Shown: positions 16,147 through 23,569 of the stretch, piece after piece
How positions within the stretch are numbered: the stretch's first letter is position 1
Layout: the number at the start of each line of letters is the position of its first letter
Assembly (NCBI GenBank): GCA_963799815.1
Contig: CAWCYG010000006.1
Coordinates: 62,001-126,000 of the forward strand
From: JBDTSW01 sp963799815
Lineage (GTDB): Bacteria; Actinomycetota; Thermoleophilia; Solirubrobacterales; 70-9
Length of the DNA: 64,000 bases
Reading direction: 5' to 3'
The notes under the pieces: generated by a model
Seen by the model: only the letters and a program-made list of their open reading frames with translations
Databases searched by the model: none
Told to the model about the DNA's origin: nothing
Program-made: the position numbers and the translations under genes

Positions 16147-16164
16147 ATTGACTGACCAGTCAAT
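16147..16164. promoter_or_regulatory. 18-bp palindromic operator, TetR-type
   Basis: ATTGACTG-AC-CAGTCAAT is an inverted repeat with perfect 8-bp arms. Its size and AT-rich ends in GC-rich DNA resemble operators of TetR-family regulators of fatty-acid catabolism (family knowledge; the cognate regulator is not in the window). It overlaps the inferred -35 of etfB. Confidence 0.65.
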
Positions 16165-16297
16165 CACCGCGCATCGTGACGCACGTCCCCGACGACGGCT
16201 GGCAGGTGCGGGCACGAAACCAGGAGGACCTGTTGCGTGCTGACCTTGAGGCGATCGCGGTCTGCAAGCGCGGTCTCGTACCCACGCCTGAGCGGAG

Positions 16298-16714
16298 CTA
16301 GGCCCGGGTCGAAACCGCCTCGCGGATGAACTCGACGATCTCGTCGGTGGGAGCGCCGGGGGTGAAGATCTCATCGACGCCGAGTTCCTTCAGCTCGCCG
16401 ATGTCGTCGTTGGGAATAGTCCCCCCGACCGTCAGCACGACGTCCTCAGCATCCTGCTCCTTGAGCAGCTCGACGACGCGGGGCACGAGCGTCATGTGCG
16501 CGCCGGAGAGGATCGAGAGCCCGACCGCGTCGGCGTCCTCCTGGACCACGGTGGCCGCGATCTGCTCTGGCGTTTGATGGAGCCCGGTGTAGATCACCTC
16601 CATCCCAGCGTCACGCAGCGCGCGGGCGATGATCTTGGCGCCGCGGTCGTGCCCATCCAGCCCGGGCTTGGCGACGACCACGCGGATCTTGCGATCGTTT
16701 TGCTCCTCGCTCAT
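16298..16714 (-). CDS. Small cobalamin-binding subunit of a split acyl-CoA mutase (IcmB/MCM-like)
   Basis: 138-residue free-standing B12-binding domain: KPGLDGHDRGAKIIARAL contains the DxHxxG cobalamin ligand motif (His of DGHDRG), then GLSILSGAH and TVGGTIPNDD complete the Rossmann-like fold. Its size matches the small subunit IcmB of isobutyryl-CoA mutase. The large subunit is encoded at 17200-18858 on the same strand, separated by one small gene. The start codon lies 8 nt after a TACGCT -10 element without a Shine-Dalgarno, so it is probably transcribed separately as a leaderless mRNA. Confidence 0.92.
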   Translation of the reverse strand: MSEEQNDRKIRVVVAKPGLDGHDRGAKIIARALRDAGMEVIYTGLHQTPEQIAATVVQEDADAVGLSILSGAHMTLVPRVVELLKEQDAEDVVLTVGGTIPNDDIGELKELGVDEIFTPGAPTDEIVEFIREAVSTRA

Positions 16715-16722
16715 CGGCGCGA

Positions 16723-16728
16723 AGCGTA
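16723..16728 (-). promoter_or_regulatory. -10 element of the B12-subunit gene (leaderless)
   Basis: Minus-strand TACGCT ends 8 nt before the ATG at 16714; no Shine-Dalgarno sequence fits between them, suggesting a leaderless transcript. Confidence 0.5.
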
Positions 16729-16744
16729 ACCCTCGGCGGGGGGC

Positions 16745-17059
16745 TCAGCCGCCGAAGTCGGTGAAAGCGACGATCAGCGCCACGACGATGGCAATGATCG
16801 CGACCGCGGCCAGCAGGCCGCCGATCGAGAGGAAGGCGAACTTCATGCCCCCCTCGGTGGAGTCGATCCCATGGGTCTCGTCTGGGGCGACGATCACGTC
16901 ACCGCGGCCCTCCTCCGAGACGGAATCCTCCTCCGAGCGCATCTCCGCCGCCTTCTCGGCCGCCTCACGGGTTGGATGGTTCGAGATGGCAACGCCCTCG
17001 TCGGCGCGAACAACGTCCCAGCCATCGACCTCGTTGCGCACAACCTTGAGATCAGCCAT
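16745..17059 (-). CDS. DUF2188-like domain with C-terminal membrane anchor
   Basis: 104 residues. The N-terminal about 45 residues (KVVRNEVDGWDVVRADEGVA, then HPTREAAEKAAEM) match the DUF2188 pattern of a small beta-beta-alpha unit. A polar acidic linker follows, then one membrane helix near the C-terminus (FLSIGGLLAAVAIIAIVVAL). Function unknown. It lies between the two subunit genes of the acyl-CoA mutase, but no link to it is evident. Confidence 0.75.
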   Translation of the reverse strand: MADLKVVRNEVDGWDVVRADEGVAISNHPTREAAEKAAEMRSEEDSVSEEGRGDVIVAPDETHGIDSTEGGMKFAFLSIGGLLAAVAIIAIVVALIVAFTDFGG

Positions 17060-17199
17060 GCGCTGTTCCTACCCGCCCTCTTTCTCATCACTCAGGGCGC
17101 TCGTCGCGAAGAACGGCTGCAACCGCTCGCTGGGCGACATTCGCGCCTGCTCGGCGATCTCGGCACCTGACATCCCATGATCTGCCAACGCCACCACTC

Positions 17200-18858
17200 C
17201 TAGAAGACCGGCTGCTCCGTGTAGGTGCCGAAGACCTCTTGGAGCGCCGCCACCATCTCCCCCTCCGAGGCGCGGGCGCGGGCGGCGTCCAGGAAGTGCG
17301 GCATCAGGTTCTCGCCCTCGGCCGCGGCGCGCTTGAGGGCGTTGAGCGACGCCTCGACTTCTGAGGAGTCTCGCCGCGAGCGGGTCCGCTGGAGCCGGCC
17401 GCCCTGCTTGCGCTCCATCTCGGGATCGATCTTCAGGGTGGGGATCGGTTCTTCATCGGCGAGCTTGTAGTCGTTGACGCCGACCACGATCCGCTGGCGC
17501 TGATCGACCTCGTGCTGATAGCGGAAGGCGGCGTCGGCGATCTCCCTCTGGGGGAAGCCACGCTTGACGGCTTCGACCATGCCGCCGAGCTCGTCGATAC
17601 GCGCGAAGTACTCGTATGCGGCGCGCTCCATCTCGTCGGTGAGCTTCTCGACGAAGTAAGCGCCGCCGAGTGGGTCGATCGTGTTGGTCACGCCGGACTC
17701 GTGCGCGATCACCTGCTGCGTTCGCAACGCGATCCGCACCGCCTCCTCCGTTGGCAGGGCGAGCGCCTCGTCGTAGGAGTTCGTGTGCAGCGACTGGGTG
17801 CCGCCGAGGACACCGGCGAGGGCCTCGATCGTGGTGCGGACGATGTTGACGAGGGGCTGCTGAGCCGTAAGCGAGACGCCGGCCGTCTGCGTGTGGAAGC
17901 GCATCCGCATCGCCTCGGGGCGGGTGGCCCCGTAGGTGTCGCGCAGCTCGCGGGCCCAGATCCGTCGAGCGGCTCGGTACTTCGCGATCTCCTCGAAGAA
18001 GTCGATGTGCGCGTTGAAGAAGAAGGAGAGCCGGGGGGCGAAGTCGTCGACGGAGAGCCCCCGCTCGATCGCCCGCTCGACGTAGGTGAAGCCGTCCTTC
18101 AGCGTGAACGCCAGTTCCTGTTGGGCGGTCGATCCGGCCTCGCGGATGTGGTAGCCCGAGATCGAGATCGGATGCCAGCGCGGCATCTCCGCCGAGCACC
18201 ACTCGATCATGTCGGTGACCAGGCGCATCGCCGGGTCGATCGGGAAGCACCACTCCTTCTGTGCGATGTACTCCTTGAGGATGTCCGTCTGGATCGTGCC
18301 GCCGAGCCGCTCGGGCCCGATTCCCTTCTCCTCAGCGGCGACGACGTAGAAGGCGAGCAGGATCGCTGCCGGGGCGTTGATCGTCATCGAGACGGTGACC
18401 TCGTCCAGCGGAATGCCGTCGAAGAGGGTCTCCACGTCGTCGACCGTGTCCACGGCCACCCCCTCCACCCCAACCTCGCCCAGGGAGCGGGCATGGTCGG
18501 AGTCGAGGCCCATCAGCGTCGGCATGTCGAAGGCGGTCGAGAGGCCGGTCTGGCCGTGGTCGAGCAGGTAGCGGAAGCGGGCGTTGGTCTCCTCAACGGT
18601 GCCGTAGCCCGCGAACTGGCGCATCGTCCACAGCCGGCCCCGGTACATGGAGGGATACGGGCCCCGCGTGTAAGGGAACTCGCCGGGATGACCGAGGCTC
18701 TCGGAGGGATCGAACTCCGAGAGGTCCTCCTCCGTATAGAGCGGCTCTACCGGATGCCCTGAGATCGTCTCGAAGAGCGCCTCACGCCCGGGCTTCGAGC
18801 CATAGGCGTCGGAGCGCCACTGATGCGCTCGCTTGCGGGCATCGGGCTCGATCGCCAT
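17200..18858 (-). CDS. Large catalytic subunit of a B12-dependent acyl-CoA mutase, isobutyryl-CoA mutase type
   Basis: 552-residue TIM-barrel subunit without a B12 domain. Substrate loop RGPYPSMYRGRLWTMRQFAG at 66-84-ish. Methylmalonyl-CoA mutases have Tyr89 and Arg207 at the two specificity positions, whereas isobutyryl-CoA mutase has Phe and Gln. Here Phe82 (RQFAG) and Gln200 (YIAQKEW) match the isobutyryl type, so isobutyryl-CoA/n-butyryl-CoA interconversion is the better call, with the 138-residue protein as partner. The start is the ATG at 18858, 7 nt after a TACACT -10 element (leaderless). The longer open frame upstream enters repeat locus B and was rejected. Confidence 0.88.
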   Translation of the reverse strand: MAIEPDARKRAHQWRSDAYGSKPGREALFETISGHPVEPLYTEEDLSEFDPSESLGHPGEFPYTRGPYPSMYRGRLWTMRQFAGYGTVEETNARFRYLLDHGQTGLSTAFDMPTLMGLDSDHARSLGEVGVEGVAVDTVDDVETLFDGIPLDEVTVSMTINAPAAILLAFYVVAAEEKGIGPERLGGTIQTDILKEYIAQKEWCFPIDPAMRLVTDMIEWCSAEMPRWHPISISGYHIREAGSTAQQELAFTLKDGFTYVERAIERGLSVDDFAPRLSFFFNAHIDFFEEIAKYRAARRIWARELRDTYGATRPEAMRMRFHTQTAGVSLTAQQPLVNIVRTTIEALAGVLGGTQSLHTNSYDEALALPTEEAVRIALRTQQVIAHESGVTNTIDPLGGAYFVEKLTDEMERAAYEYFARIDELGGMVEAVKRGFPQREIADAAFRYQHEVDQRQRIVVGVNDYKLADEEPIPTLKIDPEMERKQGGRLQRTRSRRDSSEVEASLNALKRAAAEGENLMPHFLDAARARASEGEMVAALQEVFGTYTEQPVF

Positions 18859-18865
18859 GGGGGGA

Positions 18866-18871
18866 AGTGTA
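18866..18871 (-). promoter_or_regulatory. -10 element of the mutase large-subunit gene (leaderless)
   Basis: Minus-strand TACACT ends 7 nt before the ATG at 18858, supporting that start over the longer open frame. Confidence 0.55.
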
Positions 18872-18907
18872 GGTCGCGTGGCAGCGCCGGACGGGCTGCA
18901 CCAGGCG

Positions 18908-19013
18908 TGGCGCACGGGTCCCGCCAGGCGGGCCTGACGCGCCAGGCGACAGCTTGGAGGGGAGAAGCGCCAACCCTGTCGCCTTGGTCTCGATATGCGG
19001 GACCAATGCGCCA
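18908..19013. repeat. Locus B: two 37-nt palindromes upstream of the DUF559 gene
   Basis: Copies at 18908-18944 (TGGCGC, GTCCCG, loop CCAGG, CGGGCC, GCGCCA) and, more degenerate, 18977-19013 (TGTCGC, GTCTCG, loop ATATG, CGGGAC, GCGCCA). They fill the divergent gap between the mutase large subunit and the DUF559 gene; the second copy ends 20 nt before the DUF559 start codon. Confidence 0.8.
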
Positions 19014-19033
19014 GCCAGGACAGAGACCTCGCC

Positions 19034-19846
19034 ATGAGCCAACTCGCCGGCGGCCAGTTCGGCATCGTCGACATCGCGGAGCTTGCGTCCGTTGGCATTG
19101 ACAAGCGCGGCGCGTGGCGGCGCCACCGGTCAGGTCGCCTTTTTCGGCTCCACAACGGCGTGTACTCCGTCGTTCCCCCTCGACTCCTGCGAGCCGAGGG
19201 ACATTGGCTGGCAGCGGTGAAGGCGGCCGGTCCCGGAGCGGTGCTGAGTCACGGTGACGCTGCGGCGCTTTGGGACTTGACCAACCCCCCTTCCGGTCGG
19301 GTCCACGTGTCGGTGCCGAGCACGGCCGGGCGACGGCGCCGGCGAGACCTCGTCGTGCACCGCTGCCAGTCGCTCAGTGCAAAAGACGTCACGCGTCGAA
19401 ATGGGATCCCAGTGACGACCGTTGCCCGAACCCTCCGCGATGCGAAGCGAACCATGTCGCGGGCGCGCTTGGAGGCGATGCTGGAACGCGCCGAGCGACT
19501 TCGTCTGGATACCGGGTGGTTTTTCGACGGCGCCGACGTCGAGTCGACCAAGCTCGAACGCCGACTCCTCGCGCTCTGTCGCCGCCATCGAGTGCCGGCG
19601 CCGCGAACGCAGCAGGTGATCGGCCCGTACACGGTCGATTTCCTGTGGCCGGAGGCCGGACTCATCGTCGAGACGGACGGATGGACGACGCACGGGACGC
19701 GGTCCAAGTTCGAAGCGGACCGCAACCGCGATGCCTGGCTTGCGACTCGGGGTTACCGAGTGATTCGGTTCACCTGGCGTCAGCTCCGCGACGACCGGGC
19801 GACGGTGATCGCAACGTTGACGGCGCTTCTTAACATTGAGAGATGA
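19034..19846 (+). CDS. Orphan protein with AbiEi-like N-terminal region and DUF559 (Vsr/PD-(D/E)xK-like) nuclease domain
   Basis: 270 residues from the ATG at 19034. The N-terminal third (VGIDKRGAWRRHRSGRLFRL, NGVYSV, LSHGDAAALWDL) resembles the winged-helix and beta region of AbiEi-type antitoxin-domain proteins. The C-terminal about 100 residues match DUF559, a Vsr-like endonuclease fold: Asp202 (YTVDFLW), Glu213 and Asp215 (IVETDGW), and GYRVIRFTWRQL. The active-site acids look intact. No toxin or partner gene is adjacent. It is bracketed by the 37-nt palindromes of loci B and C. Substrate unknown; such orphans are common in actinobacteria. Confidence 0.85.
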   Translation: MSQLAGGQFGIVDIAELASVGIDKRGAWRRHRSGRLFRLHNGVYSVVPPRLLRAEGHWLAAVKAAGPGAVLSHGDAAALWDLTNPPSGRVHVSVPSTAGRRRRRDLVVHRCQSLSAKDVTRRNGIPVTTVARTLRDAKRTMSRARLEAMLERAERLRLDTGWFFDGADVESTKLERRLLALCRRHRVPAPRTQQVIGPYTVDFLWPEAGLIVETDGWTTHGTRSKFEADRNRDAWLATRGYRVIRFTWRQLRDDRATVIATLTALLNIER

Positions 19847-19855
19847 TCTGCTTCG

Positions 19856-19892
19856 TGGCGCGCTGGTCGCGCCCAGCGGGACTCCTGCGCCA
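19856..19892. repeat. Locus C: single 37-nt palindrome after the DUF559 gene
   Basis: TGGCGC, GCTG, GTCGCG, loop CCCAG, CGGGAC, TCCT, GCGCCA. It begins 10 nt after the DUF559 stop and lies in the gap between this gene and the convergent HAD gene. It could form a hairpin in either transcript but lacks a T tract. Confidence 0.85.
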
Positions 19893-19920
19893 CGCTCGCA
19901 GCATCATCGCCTGCCGGGCG

Positions 19921-20748
19921 CTACCCGCGAACGCGAGAGGCGAGTCCATACCGCGGGCGGACCCTACCCGCCCGCCGGCGAGAGACGACAATGCTGCCGA
20001 TCCCACCCAGCGCCGCCGTGGTGAGTGTGGCTCCCGCGATCGCCAAGCGTCGGCCAAGCTTCTCGAAGCGCATCACCCGCCAGCCCTCACTGCGGGCGAC
20101 GGCCAGGAGCTCCTGGTCAGGGTTCACCACAACGGCGTTGCCGACCGCCCGCAGCATCGGCAGATCCGATGCCGAGTCCGAAAACGCATACGACTCCTCC
20201 AGATCGATGCCGTGCTCGTCCGCGTAGCGATGAAGCGCCTCCACCTTCCCTGTGCCGAACATGAACGGGCCCTCGAGCTCGCCCGTGAAGCGGCCGTCGG
20301 ACCCGATGCCATACCGCGTGCCGATGCCCCCGTCCATGCCCAGCACGCGTGCCAGCATCTCCACCAGCTCCACCCCGGCGGCCGAGATGATGAAGGTGGC
20401 GCGGCCCGCGTCCTGGTGGGCATAGACCTCTTCGAGCATCTGCGGGTAGATCCGGGGCAGAACGCCGGCGAGGACCATCGGACCGAGGCGCTCGAGGTCC
20501 CGAGCGCGTACCCCGCGCAACATCTCGCGCACCTCGGACATCACCTGCTGCGAGGCGTCCTCCGAGGCTCCGCGCAGGCGGTAGCGCAGATGGTCGACGG
20601 CCCAACGAGCCAGCAGCCGCCTTGAGATCTGGCCGGCGTCATAGGACACCCGAGCCCAAACCATTCCCGACGAGCCCGCCATCAGGGTCTTGTCCAGGTC
20701 AAAGAAAGCCGCGGACCCGGAGGCGGCGCGCTCGTTTGCGTCAGCCAC
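19921..20748 (-). CDS. HAD-IB family hydrolase
   Basis: 275-residue phosphatase-like protein. Motif I FFDLDKTL (Asp17 nucleophile, Asp19), motif II in TFIISAAGVELVE, and motif III/IV Lys (GKVEALHRY) with SYAFSDSASDLPML. A C-terminal hydrophobic stretch (LAIAGATLTTAALGGIGSIVV) and basic tail suggest membrane association, as in the SerB-like/HAD-IB proteins found near acyltransferase and thiolase genes in actinobacteria. The start overlaps the thiolase stop by 8 nt. The substrate is not known, possibly a lipid phosphate. Confidence 0.87.
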   Translation of the reverse strand: MADANERAASGSAAFFDLDKTLMAGSSGMVWARVSYDAGQISRRLLARWAVDHLRYRLRGASEDASQQVMSEVREMLRGVRARDLERLGPMVLAGVLPRIYPQMLEEVYAHQDAGRATFIISAAGVELVEMLARVLGMDGGIGTRYGIGSDGRFTGELEGPFMFGTGKVEALHRYADEHGIDLEESYAFSDSASDLPMLRAVGNAVVVNPDQELLAVARSEGWRVMRFEKLGRRLAIAGATLTTAALGGIGSIVVSRRRAGRVRPRYGLASRVRG

Positions 20749-21925
20749 CGTTCACTTCGAGGACGATCGCGTCTCCTTGGCCGCCACCCGAGCAGATCGC
20801 CGCGCAACCCAGGCCGCCCCCGCGGCGGCGCAGCTCGTGAACGAGCGCGCCCACGATGCGGGCGCCCGAGGCGCCGATCGGATGCCCCAGCGCGATCGCT
20901 CCCCCGTTTACGTTCACCTTCTCGTCGTCGACCCCGAGCATGCGCACCGAGTTGATGGCCACCGACGCGAACGCCTCGTTGATCTCCCAGAGCTCCACGT
21001 CCTCGGGGGCCTTGTCGATCCTCTCGAGCGCCGCGATCGCCGCCTTCGCGGGCGTGCGAGCGAGATAGGGAAAATCGTCCGCGACCGTGCCGTAGGAGAG
21101 CACTCGGGCGAGCACCTCGCGCCCCTCGCGCTCGGCCCAGGCCTCGGAGGCCACGATGACCGCAGCCGCACCGTCATTCACACCCGGGGCGTTGCCAGCC
21201 GTGTGCGTGGCGTTCTCATCGCCGACGGCTGGCAGCTTCGCCAGCGCCTCGACCGTAGAATCGGGGCGAATCGCCTCGTCGGCCTCGACGACGGTCTCGG
21301 CCTTGCGCGACTTCACGGTTACGGAGACGATCTCGTCAGCGAGCCGCCCCTCCTCCGTCGCCTTCGCGGCGAGGTGGTGGGAGCGGACCGCCCAGCGGTC
21401 CATGTCGGGTCGTGTGAGCTCAAGCTCGTTTGACACCTCAGAGGCCTCGTTGATCATCTGCTTGCCCGTGAACGGGTTCGTGAGGCCGTCATGAGTCATC
21501 GCATCGATCGCCTTCGCATCACCCATCCGGAACCCGAATCGAGCCTTGGGGAGCATGTATGGCGCCCCGCTCATCGACTCCATCCCGCCCGTCGCCACCA
21601 CCTCGGTGTCGCCGACACGGATCGCCTGATCGGCGAGGCCGATCGTGCGCATCCCCGACGCGCAGACCTTGTTCACGGTCTCCGAGGGGACCTCCTTGGG
21701 GATGCCGGCGTCGATCTGTACCTGCCGCGAGGGGATCTGGCCTTGGCCGCCCTGGAGCACCTGCCCGAAGGAGACCTGCTGTACCCGCTCAGGCGCGACG
21801 CCGGCGCGATCGAGTGCGGCCTCGAGCGCCGTCGCTCCCAGCTCCACCGCGCTCTGCGGCGCCAGCGCTCCGCCCATCTTCCCGAAGGGCGTCCGGGCGG
21901 TTCCGAGGATCACGGTCTGGGGCAT
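20741..21925 (-). CDS. Acetyl-CoA acetyltransferase (thiolase)
   Basis: 394 residues, the normal length. Catalytic Cys88 (VNKVCASGMRT), His348 (IALGHPIGASGAR) and Cys378 (CAAICSGGGQGDA) are all present, as are GGMESMSGAPY and NEAFASVAIN. Biosynthetic-type thiolase: it condenses two acetyl-CoA or cleaves acetoacetyl-CoA and 3-ketoacyl-CoA. A Shine-Dalgarno (AAGGAGT) precedes the ATG by about 6 nt. It is upstream of and coupled to the HAD gene, and near acyl-CoA dehydrogenase and ETF genes that would act in the same beta-oxidation flow. Confidence 0.94.
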   Translation of the reverse strand: MPQTVILGTARTPFGKMGGALAPQSAVELGATALEAALDRAGVAPERVQQVSFGQVLQGGQGQIPSRQVQIDAGIPKEVPSETVNKVCASGMRTIGLADQAIRVGDTEVVATGGMESMSGAPYMLPKARFGFRMGDAKAIDAMTHDGLTNPFTGKQMINEASEVSNELELTRPDMDRWAVRSHHLAAKATEEGRLADEIVSVTVKSRKAETVVEADEAIRPDSTVEALAKLPAVGDENATHTAGNAPGVNDGAAAVIVASEAWAEREGREVLARVLSYGTVADDFPYLARTPAKAAIAALERIDKAPEDVELWEINEAFASVAINSVRMLGVDDEKVNVNGGAIALGHPIGASGARIVGALVHELRRRGGGLGCAAICSGGGQGDAIVLEVNGG

Positions 21926-21985
21926 CTGGGAACTCCTTCAGGGACGGCGGGTAGACCTTGGGGGGCTGGGGCCGCGAGGCGGTGA

Positions 21986-23458
21986 ATGCTAGAACACCCC
22001 CTCGTGCAGGTAGACGTGGTCACATCGGGCGAGGGCGAGCAGGCGGATGTCGCGGTGGTGGGCCTCCTCGACGGCGAGGAGCTCGAGGGCGAGCTCGCCG
22101 AGGTGGCGGGCGCCAGAGACGCACGATCCTCGTTTAAGAAGACGACCCTCCTGCGCCCAGGGGACGACCGGCGCGTCCTCGTGATGGGCCTCGGCAAGGC
22201 GGAAGACCTCTATGCGGAGCGGCTTCGCGTCGTCGCCGCCGTTGCCGTAAAGCAGGCCGCCGCCTTCGAGGCGACGTCGCTCTCATGGACGCTTCCCGAC
22301 GTCCCCGACGCGCCCGACGGGGTCGCCGGGGCGATCGTCGACGGCACGATCCTGGCGAGCTACCGCTTCGACCGCTTCCTTCACAACGAGGACGATGAGG
22401 ACGACTCACCCCGGTTGCAGCGCCTACAGCTCGAGGCCGATGACGGCGACACCGCAGCGCTCGAGGCCGAGGTGCGCTTCGCGCGAATCGCAGCGGAGGG
22501 CGCGAACCGAGCCCGCGAGCTTCAGCACCTCCCCGCCAACATCGTCACGCCCAGCTACCTCGCCGAGCGTGCGAGCGAGATCGCCGATGCGCACGAGCCC
22601 GTAAGCCTGGAGGTGCTCGGCCGCGAGCGGATGTCCGAGCTTGGGATGGGCGGGCTCGAGGCCGTCTCGAAGGGAACCGCCGAGGAGCCGGCCCTGATCG
22701 CCCTGCGCTACGAGGGCGGCGGGGACTCCGAGGCCATCGGGTTCGTCGGCAAGGCGGTCACGTTCGACACCGGCGGCATCTCCATCAAGCCCTCGGCCAA
22801 GATGGAGGAGATGAAGATGGACATGTCGGGGGGCGCCGCCGTGCTCGAGGCGGTCGCCACCATCGCCGAGCTCGGCCTCCCCCTGAATCTCGTCGCGGCG
22901 ATCCCTGCGACCGAGAACATGCCGAGCGGCACCGCCACGAGGCCCGGCGACATCATCACCCAGCTGAACGGCAAGACCGTAGAGGTAAACAACACCGACG
23001 CCGAGGGCCGGTTGATCCTCGCCGACGCACTGACCTATTGCGCGCGCGAGCTGGGTGCAACCCGCCTGGTGGACCTCGCGACGCTGACGGGCGCTGTGCT
23101 GATTGCGCTCGGGTCGACCTATGCCGCCCTCATCTCCAACGACGACGCCTTGGCCGACGAGGTGCGGGCGGCGGGCGAGCGCACCGGCGAGCTTGCGTGG
23201 AGGCTGCCGTTGCACGAGGAGTACAAGGAGCTCACGAAAGGCAAGGTCGCCGACCTCACGAACGCCTCCGCCAAGCGCAAGGCCGGGACGATCTACGCGG
23301 CCTCTTTCCTCGAGGAGTTCGTTGACGAGAAGCCCTGGGTCCACCTCGACATCGCAGGTACCGCCTGGGACACGGGCCGCGAGTACGTGGGCAATGGGCC
23401 CACGGGCTTCGGGGTGCGCCTGCTGGCGTCACTCGCACGCGCGCTGGCCGGCGAGTGA
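21986..23458 (+). CDS. pepA: Leucyl aminopeptidase (M17 family)
   Basis: 490-residue cytosolic dizinc/dimanganese aminopeptidase releasing N-terminal residues from peptides. The metal and catalytic region is intact: VGKAVTFDTGGISIKPSAKM (about 254-273), MKMDMSGGAAV and the signature NNTDAEGRLILADAL (about 334-348), then ATLTGA. The N-terminal macro-like domain is present. It is divergent from the thiolase with a 60-nt gap. The reading frame runs cleanly to 23458. Monocistronic, since the next gene has its own promoters. Confidence 0.95.
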   Translation: MLEHPLVQVDVVTSGEGEQADVAVVGLLDGEELEGELAEVAGARDARSSFKKTTLLRPGDDRRVLVMGLGKAEDLYAERLRVVAAVAVKQAAAFEATSLSWTLPDVPDAPDGVAGAIVDGTILASYRFDRFLHNEDDEDDSPRLQRLQLEADDGDTAALEAEVRFARIAAEGANRARELQHLPANIVTPSYLAERASEIADAHEPVSLEVLGRERMSELGMGGLEAVSKGTAEEPALIALRYEGGGDSEAIGFVGKAVTFDTGGISIKPSAKMEEMKMDMSGGAAVLEAVATIAELGLPLNLVAAIPATENMPSGTATRPGDIITQLNGKTVEVNNTDAEGRLILADALTYCARELGATRLVDLATLTGAVLIALGSTYAALISNDDALADEVRAAGERTGELAWRLPLHEEYKELTKGKVADLTNASAKRKAGTIYAASFLEEFVDEKPWVHLDIAGTAWDTGREYVGNGPTGFGVRLLASLARALAGE

Positions 23459-23506
23459 GCCGTACACCCAGCCATCGAATAGACGTCCAGGCGAGGCGCT
23501 GATCAC

Positions 23507-23560
23507 TAAAGGTTCGGGCCGGGCCAGCCGAACTAAAGGCTCCTCGCTCGGGCACCGATA
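23507..23560 (+). promoter_or_regulatory. Tandem sigma-28 (FliA/SigD/WhiG)-like promoters
   Basis: Two boxes repeat with an exact 27-bp period: TAAA at 23507 with GCCGAAC at 23527-23533, and TAAA at 23534 with ACCGATA at 23554-23560, both with 17 nt between TAAA and the CCGA core. The form TAAA(N16)-CCGATA matches sigma-28-class promoters. The downstream one would start transcription about at the ATG (23570), giving a leaderless mRNA; the upstream one gives a short leader including AGGAA. Confidence 0.6.
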
Positions 23561-23569
23561 GGAATAGAG

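Noticed and set aside
19856..19892. Palindromes as intrinsic terminators or tRNA-like genes
   Set aside because: No T tract follows on either strand, copies also occur in divergent promoters, and there is no acceptor stem, anticodon arm or T-loop consensus.
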